DNA of 64,000 nt. Origin: Bacteroidota bacterium (GTDB lineage Bacteria > Bacteroidota > Bacteroidia > AKYH767-A > OLB10). The position numbers and the translations under genes are program-made. Positions 47,454 to 55,647 of the stretch are shown here, piece after piece. Position 1 is the stretch's first letter. The number at the start of each line of letters is the position of its first letter. A model generated the notes under the pieces. It saw only the letters and a program-made list of their open reading frames with translations. It did not search any database and was not told the DNA's origin. The stretch is taken from contig JADJMG010000006.1 in assembly GCA_016709725.1 (NCBI GenBank), positions 248,001-312,000 on the forward strand, in the 5' to 3' direction.

Positions 47454-48039
47454 ATGATATTACTACTCGACAATTACGATTCATTTACTTATAATCTTCA
47501 GCAGTATCTTGCCGAACTGACCGATGAAGAGATCAAAGTTTATCGGAATGATGAAATTACGTTGGAAGAAGTAAGTCGTTTCGATCGAATTGTTTTGTCT
47601 CCTGGACCCGGATTGCCTGACGATGCAGGAATTTTAATTCCATTGATCAAGATGTATGCGCCTACAAAACCCATGTTGGGTGTTTGTTTAGGTCATCAAG
47701 CCATTGCTCAAGCTTTTGGGAGTGGATTGAAGCGGTTACAACAAGTGTTGCATGGAATTCCAAGGGAAGTAAATATTTTGAAGAAGGAAAATCCACTTTT
47801 AATTCTTTACCAGAAAGTTTTGTAGCAGGTCGTTACCACAGTTGGGTGCCCGATGAAAAAATTGGAGTTCAGAACTCGATGTACTTGCAGTAGACAATGA
47901 TCAAAACATTATGATTTTAAAGCATATTATTTTTCCAGTCTATGGAATGCAGTTTCATCCTGAATCCATTCTTACTCCCTATGGAAAAGATTTAATCAAA
48001 AATTGGTTGGCTATTACTCAAGTGGATACTATGGTTTGA
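47454..48039 (+). CDS. pabA: Anthranilate/aminodeoxychorismate synthase component II (glutamine amidotransferase), frameshifted
   Basis: About 195 residues, class I glutamine amidotransferase that feeds ammonia to TrpE or PabB. Motifs: MILLLDNYDSFTYNLQQY at the start, LSPGPGLPDDAG (oxyanion strand), nucleophile Cys in MLGVCLGHQAIAQAFG, and catalytic His/Glu in GMQFHPESILTPYG near the end. Two one-base losses break it: T4 run at 47797-47800 (then NSLPESFVAGRYHSW) and near 47868 (then SELDVLAVDNDQN). The remainder is normal. trpE/pabB is not adjacent, so trp versus folate role is undecided. ATG at 47454 begins the conserved first strand. Confidence 0.87.
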
Positions 48040-48131
48040 TACCCAGTTTCTAGTTGAAATAGTTCAAATTCAAGGGGTAAATTCATTCACGAATAATTTT
48101 TAATTAGAAGGTAAGTCTTCAATTGATGCCC

Positions 48132-48139
48132 TATCTTTG
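48132..48139 (+). promoter_or_regulatory. -7 box for the RNase P RNA gene
   Basis: TATCTTTG, exact TAnnTTTG. RNA 5' end expected around 48143-48146, which matches the start of the P1 pairing strand. Confidence 0.65.
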
Positions 48140-48141
48140 CA

Positions 48142-48544
48142 GTGAAACAAACTGTCTTGTCGCTTCTCGATTAGGTCGAGGGGAGGAAAGTCCGGGCAGC
48201 AAAGGGCGCCACACTTCCTAACGGGAAGGTCCTTTTGAGGAAACTTGAGAGGAACAGAAAGTGCCACAGAAAATGATACCGCCCTCCATAGCTTTAGCGA
48301 AGGAGGGTAAGGGTGAAAATGTGAGGTAAGAGCTCACAGCTTGGCTAGCGATAGTCCATGCTGGAAAACCTTGTGGGCTGAAAAGCCAAATAGGTTGAGG
48401 AATTAGGCGGCTCGTCTATGCTTCTTTGCTTGCAAAGGGCACCTCAATGGGTAGGCTGATTCAGGTGATGCGTGAGTATCATCGCAGATAAATGACAAGA
48501 ACCACGAAAGTGGGGACAGAACCCGGCTTATAGGTTTGTTTCAT
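48142..48544 (+). ncRNA. rnpB: RNase P RNA (bacterial type A)
   Basis: About 400-nt catalytic RNA of RNase P, which removes tRNA 5' leaders. The universal core is present: GAGGAAAGTCCGGGC near 48183 and ACAGAACCCGGCTTATAG near 48517-48534, which pair as P4. The 5' GTGAAACAAAC and 3' GTTTGTTTCAT form P1. The GATAGTCCATGCTGG segment and the AGGGTAAGGGTGAAAA region are further conserved parts. It ends in a T-rich tract. The -7 box lies directly upstream. The two ends are accurate to a few nt. Confidence 0.95.
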
Positions 48545-48636
48545 TTTTTCTTTTGACTTGGATAAAATCTGTTCTTCAATGAATGGAATGGAAGGGGCTG
48601 GATTCCCCTTGCTTTTTCTGGAATCTATTTAATAAT

Positions 48637-48644
48637 TACTTTTG
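48637..48644 (+). promoter_or_regulatory. -7 box for the 7TM-HD phosphohydrolase gene
   Basis: TACTTTTG, exact TAnnTTTG, ending 6 nt before the ATG at 48651; predicts a leaderless transcript or a leader of a few nt. Confidence 0.55.
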
Positions 48645-48650
48645 CAAAGA

Positions 48651-50684
48651 ATGAATTTACGCAAGCTATTTATTGCCATTAGTAATAAGCACGACTTATA
48701 CTATCGAATTGTACTGGTCACCGTATCAATTCTTGTCATCACTTCATTCCTTCCCCAGCAAGTTCGTTTTAAGTATGATTATCGTTTAGGTCAAACTTGG
48801 ACCTATGAAGAATTAAGAGCACCTTTTTCTTATCCCGTTTATAAATCTTCGAATGAAATTGATGAAGAAAAAGAGGAGCTCATTCATAATGCACCACTTT
48901 TTTATTCTGTCGATACTGCCATTCATTCCATCGCCATAAAAGATTATCTTGGTAAGCTCGGCGAAGCAACACCTCAAGAAAAATCACTGGGTATTGAATT
49001 AATTCATTCGATTTATCAGAAAGGTGTTTTTTCGGGAGTGAATCATTCACTACCGAAGAAGGATCAGCATCTGCGAATTATTAAAAACGGATCTTGGAAA
49101 CCGAGCGAAAGGAGTTTGCATTATTCGACTGCGGAAGCTCTTGACTTTTGCCAAACGGAGTTAGCTAGAAATGGTTTAAGCAAAGTCGATAAAGTGTTTT
49201 CTGCATTGGAAACTGCCATTCAACCCAATTTATTTTTTGAGGAGGAGATGACCAAGCAATTTACTAAAGATTATTTAAAATCGATGAGCGCGGTGAGAGG
49301 TGAGGTGTCCGAAGGAAGTTTAATCGTACGCCGCGGACAAGTAGTGGATGCAGATATTTTTGAAAAATTAAGCTCACTCAGAAAAGCATTTAAAGGGGAA
49401 GATGCCTTGGATTCTTCCTTACCTTGGCTTTATCTTGGTTATCTTTTATTGGTAATAACAGCAGTTGTTATTCTGCTAACATTTTTGTGGATGCTACGTC
49501 GGGATATTTTATTGGATAGCCGAAAAATCACATTGTTATTTCTTTTAATTGTTGCAACATGTGCTATTTACACCTTGTTGTTGGCGAGTAATAAGATTAG
49601 TATGTTGCTGGTCCCGCTTTGTATTTTACCGCTCGTGACACGAGCCTTTTTCGATACACGTACTGCGCTCTTCGTTCATGTGCTTTCCATGTTAATTCTT
49701 GGAACCATTGCACCCGGCGGATTCGATTTTGTGTTTATGCAAATTATTGCAGGGATGGTTTCAATTTTCAGTATTGTGAACATGAGAAAGCGTTCGCAGT
49801 TATTTATTGCCGTTACTTTAATCTTTGCAAGTTATGTGGTTTCTTATGTTGGACTTTCACTTCTGAATGAAGGAACAATTCTCGAGTTGAATCCCATGCA
49901 TATCGCTTGGTTAATGGGAAATTGTTTACTGACTTTATTGAGTTATCCATTGATCTTCTTCATCGAAAAAACTTTCCGAGTTACTTCCGATTTTACATTG
50001 ATGGAATTAACTGATTTCAACAGTGAACTGCTTCGCGATTTAAGTACTAAAGCACCTGGAACATTTCAGCATTCATTACAAGTAGCCAATCTTGCCGAAT
50101 CTGCTATCTATAAAATAGGAGGGAACTCCTTGCTGGTTCGTGTTGGAGCCTTGTATCATGATATTGGCAAAATGGATATGCCAATGTACTTTATCGAAAA
50201 TCAAAGTACGCAAATGAATCCACACGATGAACTTTCATTTGATGAAAGTGCTTCAATTATCATCAGTCATGTGATAAAAGGCATTGAGAAAGCGCGTAAG
50301 TTTAATTTGCCAGATGTGATCATCGATTTTATTCGAACCCATCATGGAAATATGCTAGTGCAGTATTTTTATATTAACTACGTGAAAAGTTTTCCAGATC
50401 AAATTCCCAATGAAGACGATTTTCGCTACCCCGGACCTCGACCTTTCTCAAAAGAAACTGCGGTGTTGATGATGGCCGATTCAGTGGAAGCTGCTGCGCA
50501 TAGTCTTACCGTGCATGATCAGGATTCAATTGATGAGATTGTTGAGAAAATCATCAATAAGCAAATTGATTCCGGACAATTCGAAAATTGTGATATCACC
50601 TTTAGAGATATTACAAATATAAAGAAAATATTTAAGAAAATGCTAACGAGTATTTATCATATTCGTGTGGCTTATCCAACCTAG
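48651..50684 (+). CDS. 7TM-HD phosphohydrolase (PgpH-like, predicted c-di-AMP phosphodiesterase)
   Basis: 677 residues. One N-terminal membrane helix, then an extracytoplasmic 7TMR-HDED domain (about 50-255), seven helices (about 260-455) and a cytoplasmic HD domain. HD motifs: TFQHSLQVANLAES (first His), RVGALYHDIGKMDMP (HD pair), IISHVIKGIEKA and RTHHGNMLVQYF. PgpH-type proteins degrade the second messenger c-di-AMP, which regulates osmolytes and cell wall; that this Bacteroidota member does so is inferred from the family. The ATG at 48651 was chosen; the upstream TTG lies inside the promoter box. Between rnpB and mutL. Confidence 0.9.
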   Translation: MNLRKLFIAISNKHDLYYRIVLVTVSILVITSFLPQQVRFKYDYRLGQTWTYEELRAPFSYPVYKSSNEIDEEKEELIHNAPLFYSVDTAIHSIAIKDYLGKLGEATPQEKSLGIELIHSIYQKGVFSGVNHSLPKKDQHLRIIKNGSWKPSERSLHYSTAEALDFCQTELARNGLSKVDKVFSALETAIQPNLFFEEEMTKQFTKDYLKSMSAVRGEVSEGSLIVRRGQVVDADIFEKLSSLRKAFKGEDALDSSLPWLYLGYLLLVITAVVILLTFLWMLRRDILLDSRKITLLFLLIVATCAIYTLLLASNKISMLLVPLCILPLVTRAFFDTRTALFVHVLSMLILGTIAPGGFDFVFMQIIAGMVSIFSIVNMRKRSQLFIAVTLIFASYVVSYVGLSLLNEGTILELNPMHIAWLMGNCLLTLLSYPLIFFIEKTFRVTSDFTLMELTDFNSELLRDLSTKAPGTFQHSLQVANLAESAIYKIGGNSLLVRVGALYHDIGKMDMPMYFIENQSTQMNPHDELSFDESASIIISHVIKGIEKARKFNLPDVIIDFIRTHHGNMLVQYFYINYVKSFPDQIPNEDDFRYPGPRPFSKETAVLMMADSVEAAAHSLTVHDQDSIDEIVEKIINKQIDSGQFENCDITFRDITNIKKIFKKMLTSIYHIRVAYPT

Positions 50685-50692
50685 TTCAAAAA

Positions 50693-50760
50693 TTTAAACC
50701 TGCCTGCAGACAGGCAGGCGCAGCGTTCGCAGCGGGATCGCAGCGGTCGCCGCGTTTAAA
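50693..50760. repeat. GC-rich palindromic intergenic element
   Basis: 68 bp bounded at both ends by TTTAAA. It contains the perfect palindrome CCTGCCTGCAGACAGGCAGG at 50699-50718 and three GCAGCG-type units behind it. The base composition is far more GC-rich than the flanks, so it looks like an inserted dispersed element. Confidence 0.7.
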
Positions 50761-50894
50761 TGTTGGCATTTTGAAGGCATAGCCTAGCTATTTTAACCAA
50801 TAGGAATAGCTTTACATAAAATCTTAATTCATAAAATGCATGTTTTGACCTATTTAATTTTTGTATTAAGTGGGTTTGGGCAAGTCGGGTGTAT

Positions 50895-50902
50895 TACCTT
50901 TG
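50895..50902 (+). promoter_or_regulatory. -7 box for mutL
   Basis: TACCTTTG, exact TAnnTTTG, with TTTG at 50875-50878 (16 nt upstream) as possible -33. The box ends 9 nt before the ATG at 50912. Confidence 0.6.
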
Positions 50903-50911
50903 TGGGAGTTT

Positions 50912-52792
50912 ATGGCTGATATTATTCGTTTATTATCTGATACCGTTGCCAACCAAATTGCAGCGGGTGAAGTGATCCAGCGCCCCTCTTCTGCAGTAAA
51001 GGAATTATTGGAGAATGCAGTGGATGCCGGTGCTTCTCGTGTGCAATTGGTTTTGTTGGATGCAGGGAAAACATTAATTCAAGTGATTGATAATGGCAAT
51101 GGGATGAGCGATGCCGACGCGCGTATGTGTTTCGATCGTCATGCTACCTCCAAATTGCGAAATATTGATGATTTGTATACGCTGTTTACGATGGGATTTA
51201 GAGGGGAAGCTTTGGCATCCATAGCCTCAGTAGCTCAGGTGGAGTTGAAGTCGAAGCGACGTGAACAAGAAGTAGGAACGCGTGTGTTAATGGATGGTGG
51301 AAATTTTGTTTCTCAAGATGCATTCGCTTACCAAGAAGGAACTTCAATCTCGGTGAAGAATTTGTTTTATAACGTTCCCGCACGTCGCAATTTTCTAAAA
51401 TCAAATCAAGTGGAAACACGTCATATTCAAGAGGAGTTTATTCGCATTGCGCTTTCAAATCCACATGTTCATTTCTCGTTGCACCATAACGAAGCTCAAG
51501 TTTTTGATTTGAGAGAAGGGAATTATAGTCAACGTATTTCGGCTTTGTTCGGAAATAATTATAAAGAGCGATTAGTACCTGTAGAGGAAGAAACAAGCAT
51601 TGTAAATATCAGAGGATATATTGGCAAACCAGAATTCGCTCGTAAAAACAGAGGGGAACAATACTTTTTTGTAAACAGCCGATTCATCAAAGACAGCTAT
51701 TTACATCATGCCGTTTCCGCTGCTTTCGAATCACTCATTCCGAGAGATGCATATCCTTCTTATTGGTTGAATTTAGATATTGATCCTGCTTTAATTGATG
51801 TGAATATTCATCCTACTAAAACAGAAATTAAATTTCAACACGATAAAGACGTTTATGCTATTTTAAGAGCTGCTGTGAAGAGAGCATTGGGTAAGTACAG
51901 TGTGGCTCCTTCGCTCGATTTTGATAAAGAGCCCGCCTTCGATTTACCTTTATCAAAGTTAGGCGATACTCCCGTTCAACCGCAAATTAAAGTAGATCCA
52001 AATTATAATCCCTTCCGCATCGAGCGTGAAAAATCATCCACTTCTTTTTCAAGTGGTGGATCACAGCAAATGCATTCTTTTCGACCTGCAAGTCCATCTT
52101 CTACAGATGTAAAAGCATGGTTGGAAAATCATCGCGAAGTGGCCGCTCAACAAGTGTTGATGCATGAAAAAATTGAAGATAGTCCGATCGTAGAGTTATT
52201 AAATGTTTTTGAATCGCTGGACGATTTTCGTTTTGTTCAAGTATCTCCTAAGTCAGCCATTGCCGCATTTAGTCGTGGATTGGTCTTATATGATATTTCT
52301 GCAGCGCGAGAAAGAATCGTTTATGAACGATATTTAAATGCATTTTCTCGTCAGCAACTCAATACACAACAGCAGCTGTTTCCACCTCAAATTGTATTAA
52401 CACCGAATGATTTTTTATTGATTCGTGAGTTGATGGAAGAACTTCGAAAAATTGGTTTTGATATTTCGGAGTTCGGACAAAATACAATCGTATTGCAAGG
52501 TGTTCCTTCCGGACTCGATCCCGGATCAGAAGAAAGAACGCTTCAATTGTTGCTGGAAAATTACCGATTGAATAAAGATAAGCTTCAACTCACCATGCAC
52601 GAGAATTTGGCGCGCTCCATGGCAAAAAGTATTATTGCACGAGAGCAAAGTTCGTATTCGTCACGCGAACTCCGGCAACTTGCTATCGATTTATTACATT
52701 GCGATCAACCTTTTTATGGTGTGAATGGGCAATCTGTCTTGCGTGTTCTTCGTTCTGATGAAATTGCAGATCTCATCCAAAATAAATCTTAA
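50912..52792 (+). CDS. mutL: DNA mismatch repair endonuclease/ATPase MutL
   Basis: 626 residues. GHKL ATPase motifs: ELLENAVDAGAS (I), IDNGNGMSDADA (II), FDRHATSK, and TMGFRGEALASIASV (III). The transducer domain follows with YFFVNSRFIKDS and DVNIHPTKTEIKF. The C-terminal dimerisation domain (about 440-620) lacks the DQHAxxExxxxE endonuclease motif: the aligned segment reads LYDISAARERIVYERY. This suggests that the endonuclease metal site is altered. Coordinates begin at the ATG 50912 because upstream in-frame TTG codons would add a non-conserved 14-residue extension. Followed by two rhomboid genes. Confidence 0.94.
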   Translation: MADIIRLLSDTVANQIAAGEVIQRPSSAVKELLENAVDAGASRVQLVLLDAGKTLIQVIDNGNGMSDADARMCFDRHATSKLRNIDDLYTLFTMGFRGEALASIASVAQVELKSKRREQEVGTRVLMDGGNFVSQDAFAYQEGTSISVKNLFYNVPARRNFLKSNQVETRHIQEEFIRIALSNPHVHFSLHHNEAQVFDLREGNYSQRISALFGNNYKERLVPVEEETSIVNIRGYIGKPEFARKNRGEQYFFVNSRFIKDSYLHHAVSAAFESLIPRDAYPSYWLNLDIDPALIDVNIHPTKTEIKFQHDKDVYAILRAAVKRALGKYSVAPSLDFDKEPAFDLPLSKLGDTPVQPQIKVDPNYNPFRIEREKSSTSFSSGGSQQMHSFRPASPSSTDVKAWLENHREVAAQQVLMHEKIEDSPIVELLNVFESLDDFRFVQVSPKSAIAAFSRGLVLYDISAARERIVYERYLNAFSRQQLNTQQQLFPPQIVLTPNDFLLIRELMEELRKIGFDISEFGQNTIVLQGVPSGLDPGSEERTLQLLLENYRLNKDKLQLTMHENLARSMAKSIIAREQSSYSSRELRQLAIDLLHCDQPFYGVNGQSVLRVLRSDEIADLIQNKS

Positions 52793-52808
52793 GTTAATTA
52801 TATAATTT

Positions 52809-53657
52809 ATGTCTGAACAACAGTTTCGTCCTATGAAGTGGCAAATTCTTCCTCCCGTTGTGAAGAATTTGTTAATCATTAATGGGATTATGTTTCTTGC
52901 CACAGTGGTGTTTGAGGATAAATTGGGATTGGAGTTGACTCAATACTTGGGATTGCATTTTGTGACCAGCCAGTATTTTGCTCCGCATCAGTTCATCACG
53001 CATTTGTTTATGCATGGAAATATGATGCATATCTTTTCAAATATGTTTGCCTTGTGGATGTTTGGAAACGTGCTTGAGAATGTATGGGGCGCAAAACGTT
53101 TTTTGATGTATTATATGATTACGGGTTTAGGTGCAGCACTTATTCATACCGGATTCACCTGGTATGATATTCATAATATGCAGGAAAGTGTCAATTTGTT
53201 TTTAAATAATGTGACACCCATGGATTTTAAAATGCTCGTCACCAAATATCAAGGGTATTTGCGACATGATGATATTTCTGTGCTGAATGAGTTTTTAGGT
53301 TCGTGGAGCAATTCGCCGAACGATCCGCAAATGATCCAAGAAGCGAAGTCGTTTGCGCAAGAGTTGGTTTCACGAAAAGCTGATATTCCTACCGTAGGAG
53401 CATCTGGAGCTGTTTTCGGCGTGTTGCTTGCCTTTGGGATGCTATTTCCAAATACAGTGCTTTATATCTATTTTGCATTTCCAATTAAAGCAAAGTGGTT
53501 TGTATTGCTTTATGGTTTGTTTGAATTGTATGGCGGAATCCAGAATAATCCAGGAGATAATGTAGCGCATTTCGCACATCTGGGTGGAATGTTATTCGGA
53601 TATTTTTTGATTCGCCATTGGGGTAAAAATCGTTTTAAGAATATTGGTGATTATTGA
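52809..53657 (+). CDS. Rhomboid family intramembrane serine protease
   Basis: 282 residues, about six helices. Catalytic Ser in VGASGAVFGVLLAFG (GxSG, about residues 197-200) and His in VAHFAHLGGMLFGYF near the C-terminus. The conserved loop 1 segment LFMHGNMMHIFSNMFALWMFG is present. It cleaves membrane proteins within or near transmembrane helices; substrates are unknown. An extra soluble segment of about 70 residues (about 115-190) sits before the catalytic helix. It starts 16 nt after mutL and is followed after 8 nt by a second rhomboid, an arrangement that I recall from other Bacteroidota. Confidence 0.93.
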   Translation: MSEQQFRPMKWQILPPVVKNLLIINGIMFLATVVFEDKLGLELTQYLGLHFVTSQYFAPHQFITHLFMHGNMMHIFSNMFALWMFGNVLENVWGAKRFLMYYMITGLGAALIHTGFTWYDIHNMQESVNLFLNNVTPMDFKMLVTKYQGYLRHDDISVLNEFLGSWSNSPNDPQMIQEAKSFAQELVSRKADIPTVGASGAVFGVLLAFGMLFPNTVLYIYFAFPIKAKWFVLLYGLFELYGGIQNNPGDNVAHFAHLGGMLFGYFLIRHWGKNRFKNIGDY

Positions 53658-53665
53658 TAAAATAG

Positions 53666-54556
53666 ATGAGGAGTAATTTAGATAATATCAAATCAAAGTT
53701 TGGCGCAGCAACCAGTTTGTATCGGTTGTTGGCCATTAACATCGGACTGTTTTTAGTGTTGATGATCTTACGTACTTTTTTATTTATTCTAGGCTCTGAT
53801 TTTACGATCTTCGATTTTCTCGTTGAGAAGTTAAGTATGCCTGCTAGTTTTAGTCAATTGATCTACCAACCGTGGTCCGGTGGTGACGTATATGTTTTTA
53901 CATGTCGACTTTATGCATATTCTTTTTAATATGCTAATTCTTTATTGGACAGGTTCACTTTTCGCAGAGTATTTGGGCAATGAAAAGCTCTGGACAACGT
54001 ATGTACTTGGAGCCATCACAGGCGGACTCGCATACCTCATTATGTTTGATATTTCGCCTGCTTTTTCGCAACAAGTAAATCATAGTCATCTCATGGGTGC
54101 TTCAGCAGGTGTCATTGCGGTGATGGTGGGAATTGCTACCTTACTTCCTGATTATACTGTGCAGTTGCTTCTCATTGGTCCTGTAAAATTGAAGTACGTT
54201 GCTCTCGTATCTATCTTGATTTATTTTATTTCTATTCCTCTCGGCAATGCAGGCGGACAAATAGCCCATCTCGGTGGTGCTTTGTTTGGTTACATCATGA
54301 TTAAGCAATTGAAAAAGGAAATGATATTACGAGTTGGTTAAGTAATCTATTTAAAAAACGAAGTAGTCGTAAATCAAAGATGACCGTCGTTCGATCTTCT
54401 AAACCCGTTCCCGATTCGGTTTATGTTGAAGCAGCCATTTCCAAACAAGAAGCCATCGACAAAGTGCTCGATAAAATCAATAAATCGGGGTTCGATAGTT
54501 TGAGTAAAGAGGAGAAAGAAGTCCTTTATAATGCCAGTGGTAAATCCAATAAATAG
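53666..54556 (+). CDS. Second rhomboid family protease with C-terminal cytoplasmic tail (frameshifted)
   Basis: About 296 residues after two corrections. Membrane part: VVTYMFLHVDFMHILFNMLI, catalytic Ser in LMGASAGVIAVMVG (GASAG variant, Ser between Ala residues), His in GGQIAHLGGALFGYI. The tail ends with KQEAIDKVLDKINKSGFDSL and SKEEKEVLYNAS, the DUF6576-like tail often fused to Bacteroidota rhomboids. Breaks: one extra C at 53877-53878 and one missing A at 54319-54321 (then NDITSWLSNLFKKRSSRK). Tandem with the first rhomboid, so both may act together or on different substrates. Confidence 0.87.
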
Positions 54557-54575
54557 AGCGTTTTATTTCGGGATT

Positions 54576-54617
54576 TTATGTCCCAATATTGGAAAATTAT
54601 GTCTTAATATTGGAAAA
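54576..54617. repeat. Tandem 21-bp direct repeat upstream of the Cas6-like gene
   Basis: Two adjacent copies (54576-54596 and 54597-54617) of TTATGTCYYAATATTGGAAAA, 19 of 21 positions identical. Copy 1 contains the perfect palindrome CCAATATTGG. They lie about 140 bp before the Cas6-like ATG. Two copies of CATCCCTAA follow at about 54634-54653. They could be operator sites. Confidence 0.55.
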
Positions 54618-54755
54618 ATTAGGTCTTGTTTCCCATCCCTAACTCATCCCTAATTAAACTTTATTGATTGATAACTAGGTAAATATGTAAAAAAAATTAT
54701 GTTGGCATGTTGATCGCTTTCTGCTTTTTCAAAAAAAATCTAAAAACTTTAAAAA

Positions 54756-55502
54756 ATGCGTGTAAAAATCTCATTCTTGCGTGACCAAATGTCTGCCAAC
54801 ACAATTCCTTTGCATCATCAAACTTTAATTGCAGAGAGCCTTTACCAACAAATTGAATCTTTTGGAGGTGATCGTAATCTTTTCAATTTTTCTAGTTTGA
54901 AAGGTACTTCTAAAATCCAAAACGGATTTATGCGTTTCTTAAGTTCTAAAGTGACGTTAGTTTTGTCTGCTAGAGACGGACAACAATTAGAGCAATTAGT
55001 TTCAAAAATTTTCGAAATGCCTTATTTGGCGGTTGGAAAAATGAACTTGATGCCGAGAAGTCACGAGATGATCGCAGATCCGGAATTCAATACGAAGATG
55101 CGTTATCTGTGCATCAGTCCTATGATTTTAGTGGATCCTGCAAAAGATCCAGAGAAAAGTCAAATCACTATTGATCCAACTTCACAAGAGTTTTCTGATA
55201 TTCTTTACGAGCAAACATTAGATCGTATGGAGCGTGCTGGATTCTCTGAAAGCGATCTTAATAATTTCGCTGAGTTTGATGCACAACCTGATCATGAATA
55301 TGTTCAGAAGTTGAATGAGACTGGAAAGAAATTCGCTCGTTACTATCGCGCTGCTGATGGAAGTACCATGATGGGTTATTTATTACCTTTCACTCTACAT
55401 GCACATCCAGATGTACAAAAGTTCATATGGGAATCAGGTGTGGGTGCTTTGAGTGAGCAAGGATACGGAATGGTAGACTTGGTGAAAATCGCTGCTAACT
55501 AA
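54756..55502 (+). CDS. Cas6-like endoribonuclease, orphan (no cas neighbours)
   Basis: 248 residues. The layout fits Cas6: MRVKISF first strand; IPLHHQTLIAESLYQQI at 17-33 in the place of the N-terminal catalytic helix (His20/His21, Tyr30); LFNFSSLKG at 42-50; SSKVTLVLSA; YLCISPMIL at 118-124; GYLLPFTLHAHPDVQKF; and a glycine-rich G-box GVGALSEQGYGMVDL at 228-242. Cas6 enzymes cut CRISPR repeat RNA at hairpins. Here no cas gene and no true CRISPR array is nearby. The His at the position equivalent to Pyrococcus Cas6 His46 is not seen, so the active site, if any, probably relies on the HH pair. Single-gene unit with a terminator at 55523. Function without CRISPR is unknown. Confidence 0.82.
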   Translation: MRVKISFLRDQMSANTIPLHHQTLIAESLYQQIESFGGDRNLFNFSSLKGTSKIQNGFMRFLSSKVTLVLSARDGQQLEQLVSKIFEMPYLAVGKMNLMPRSHEMIADPEFNTKMRYLCISPMILVDPAKDPEKSQITIDPTSQEFSDILYEQTLDRMERAGFSESDLNNFAEFDAQPDHEYVQKLNETGKKFARYYRAADGSTMMGYLLPFTLHAHPDVQKFIWESGVGALSEQGYGMVDLVKIAAN

Positions 55503-55522
55503 TAGTAATATGAAAATATTGA

Positions 55523-55552
55523 AAAGGCTTCTTTCTCGAAAGGAGCCTTTTT
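55523..55552 (+). terminator. Rho-independent terminator after the Cas6-like gene
   Basis: AAAAGGCT...AGCCTTTT stem extended by CTTTC/GAAAG, ending in a T8 run. It separates the Cas6-like transcript from the GT51 gene. Confidence 0.85.
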
Positions 55553-55647
55553 TTTATCTATGCTTAAAATTTTGAATTCTGATCAGACTGTATGTTCGAT
55601 AGCTTTAGTATTTTCGTGAAATATCTATCTCGAAAAGCGAAATTATA

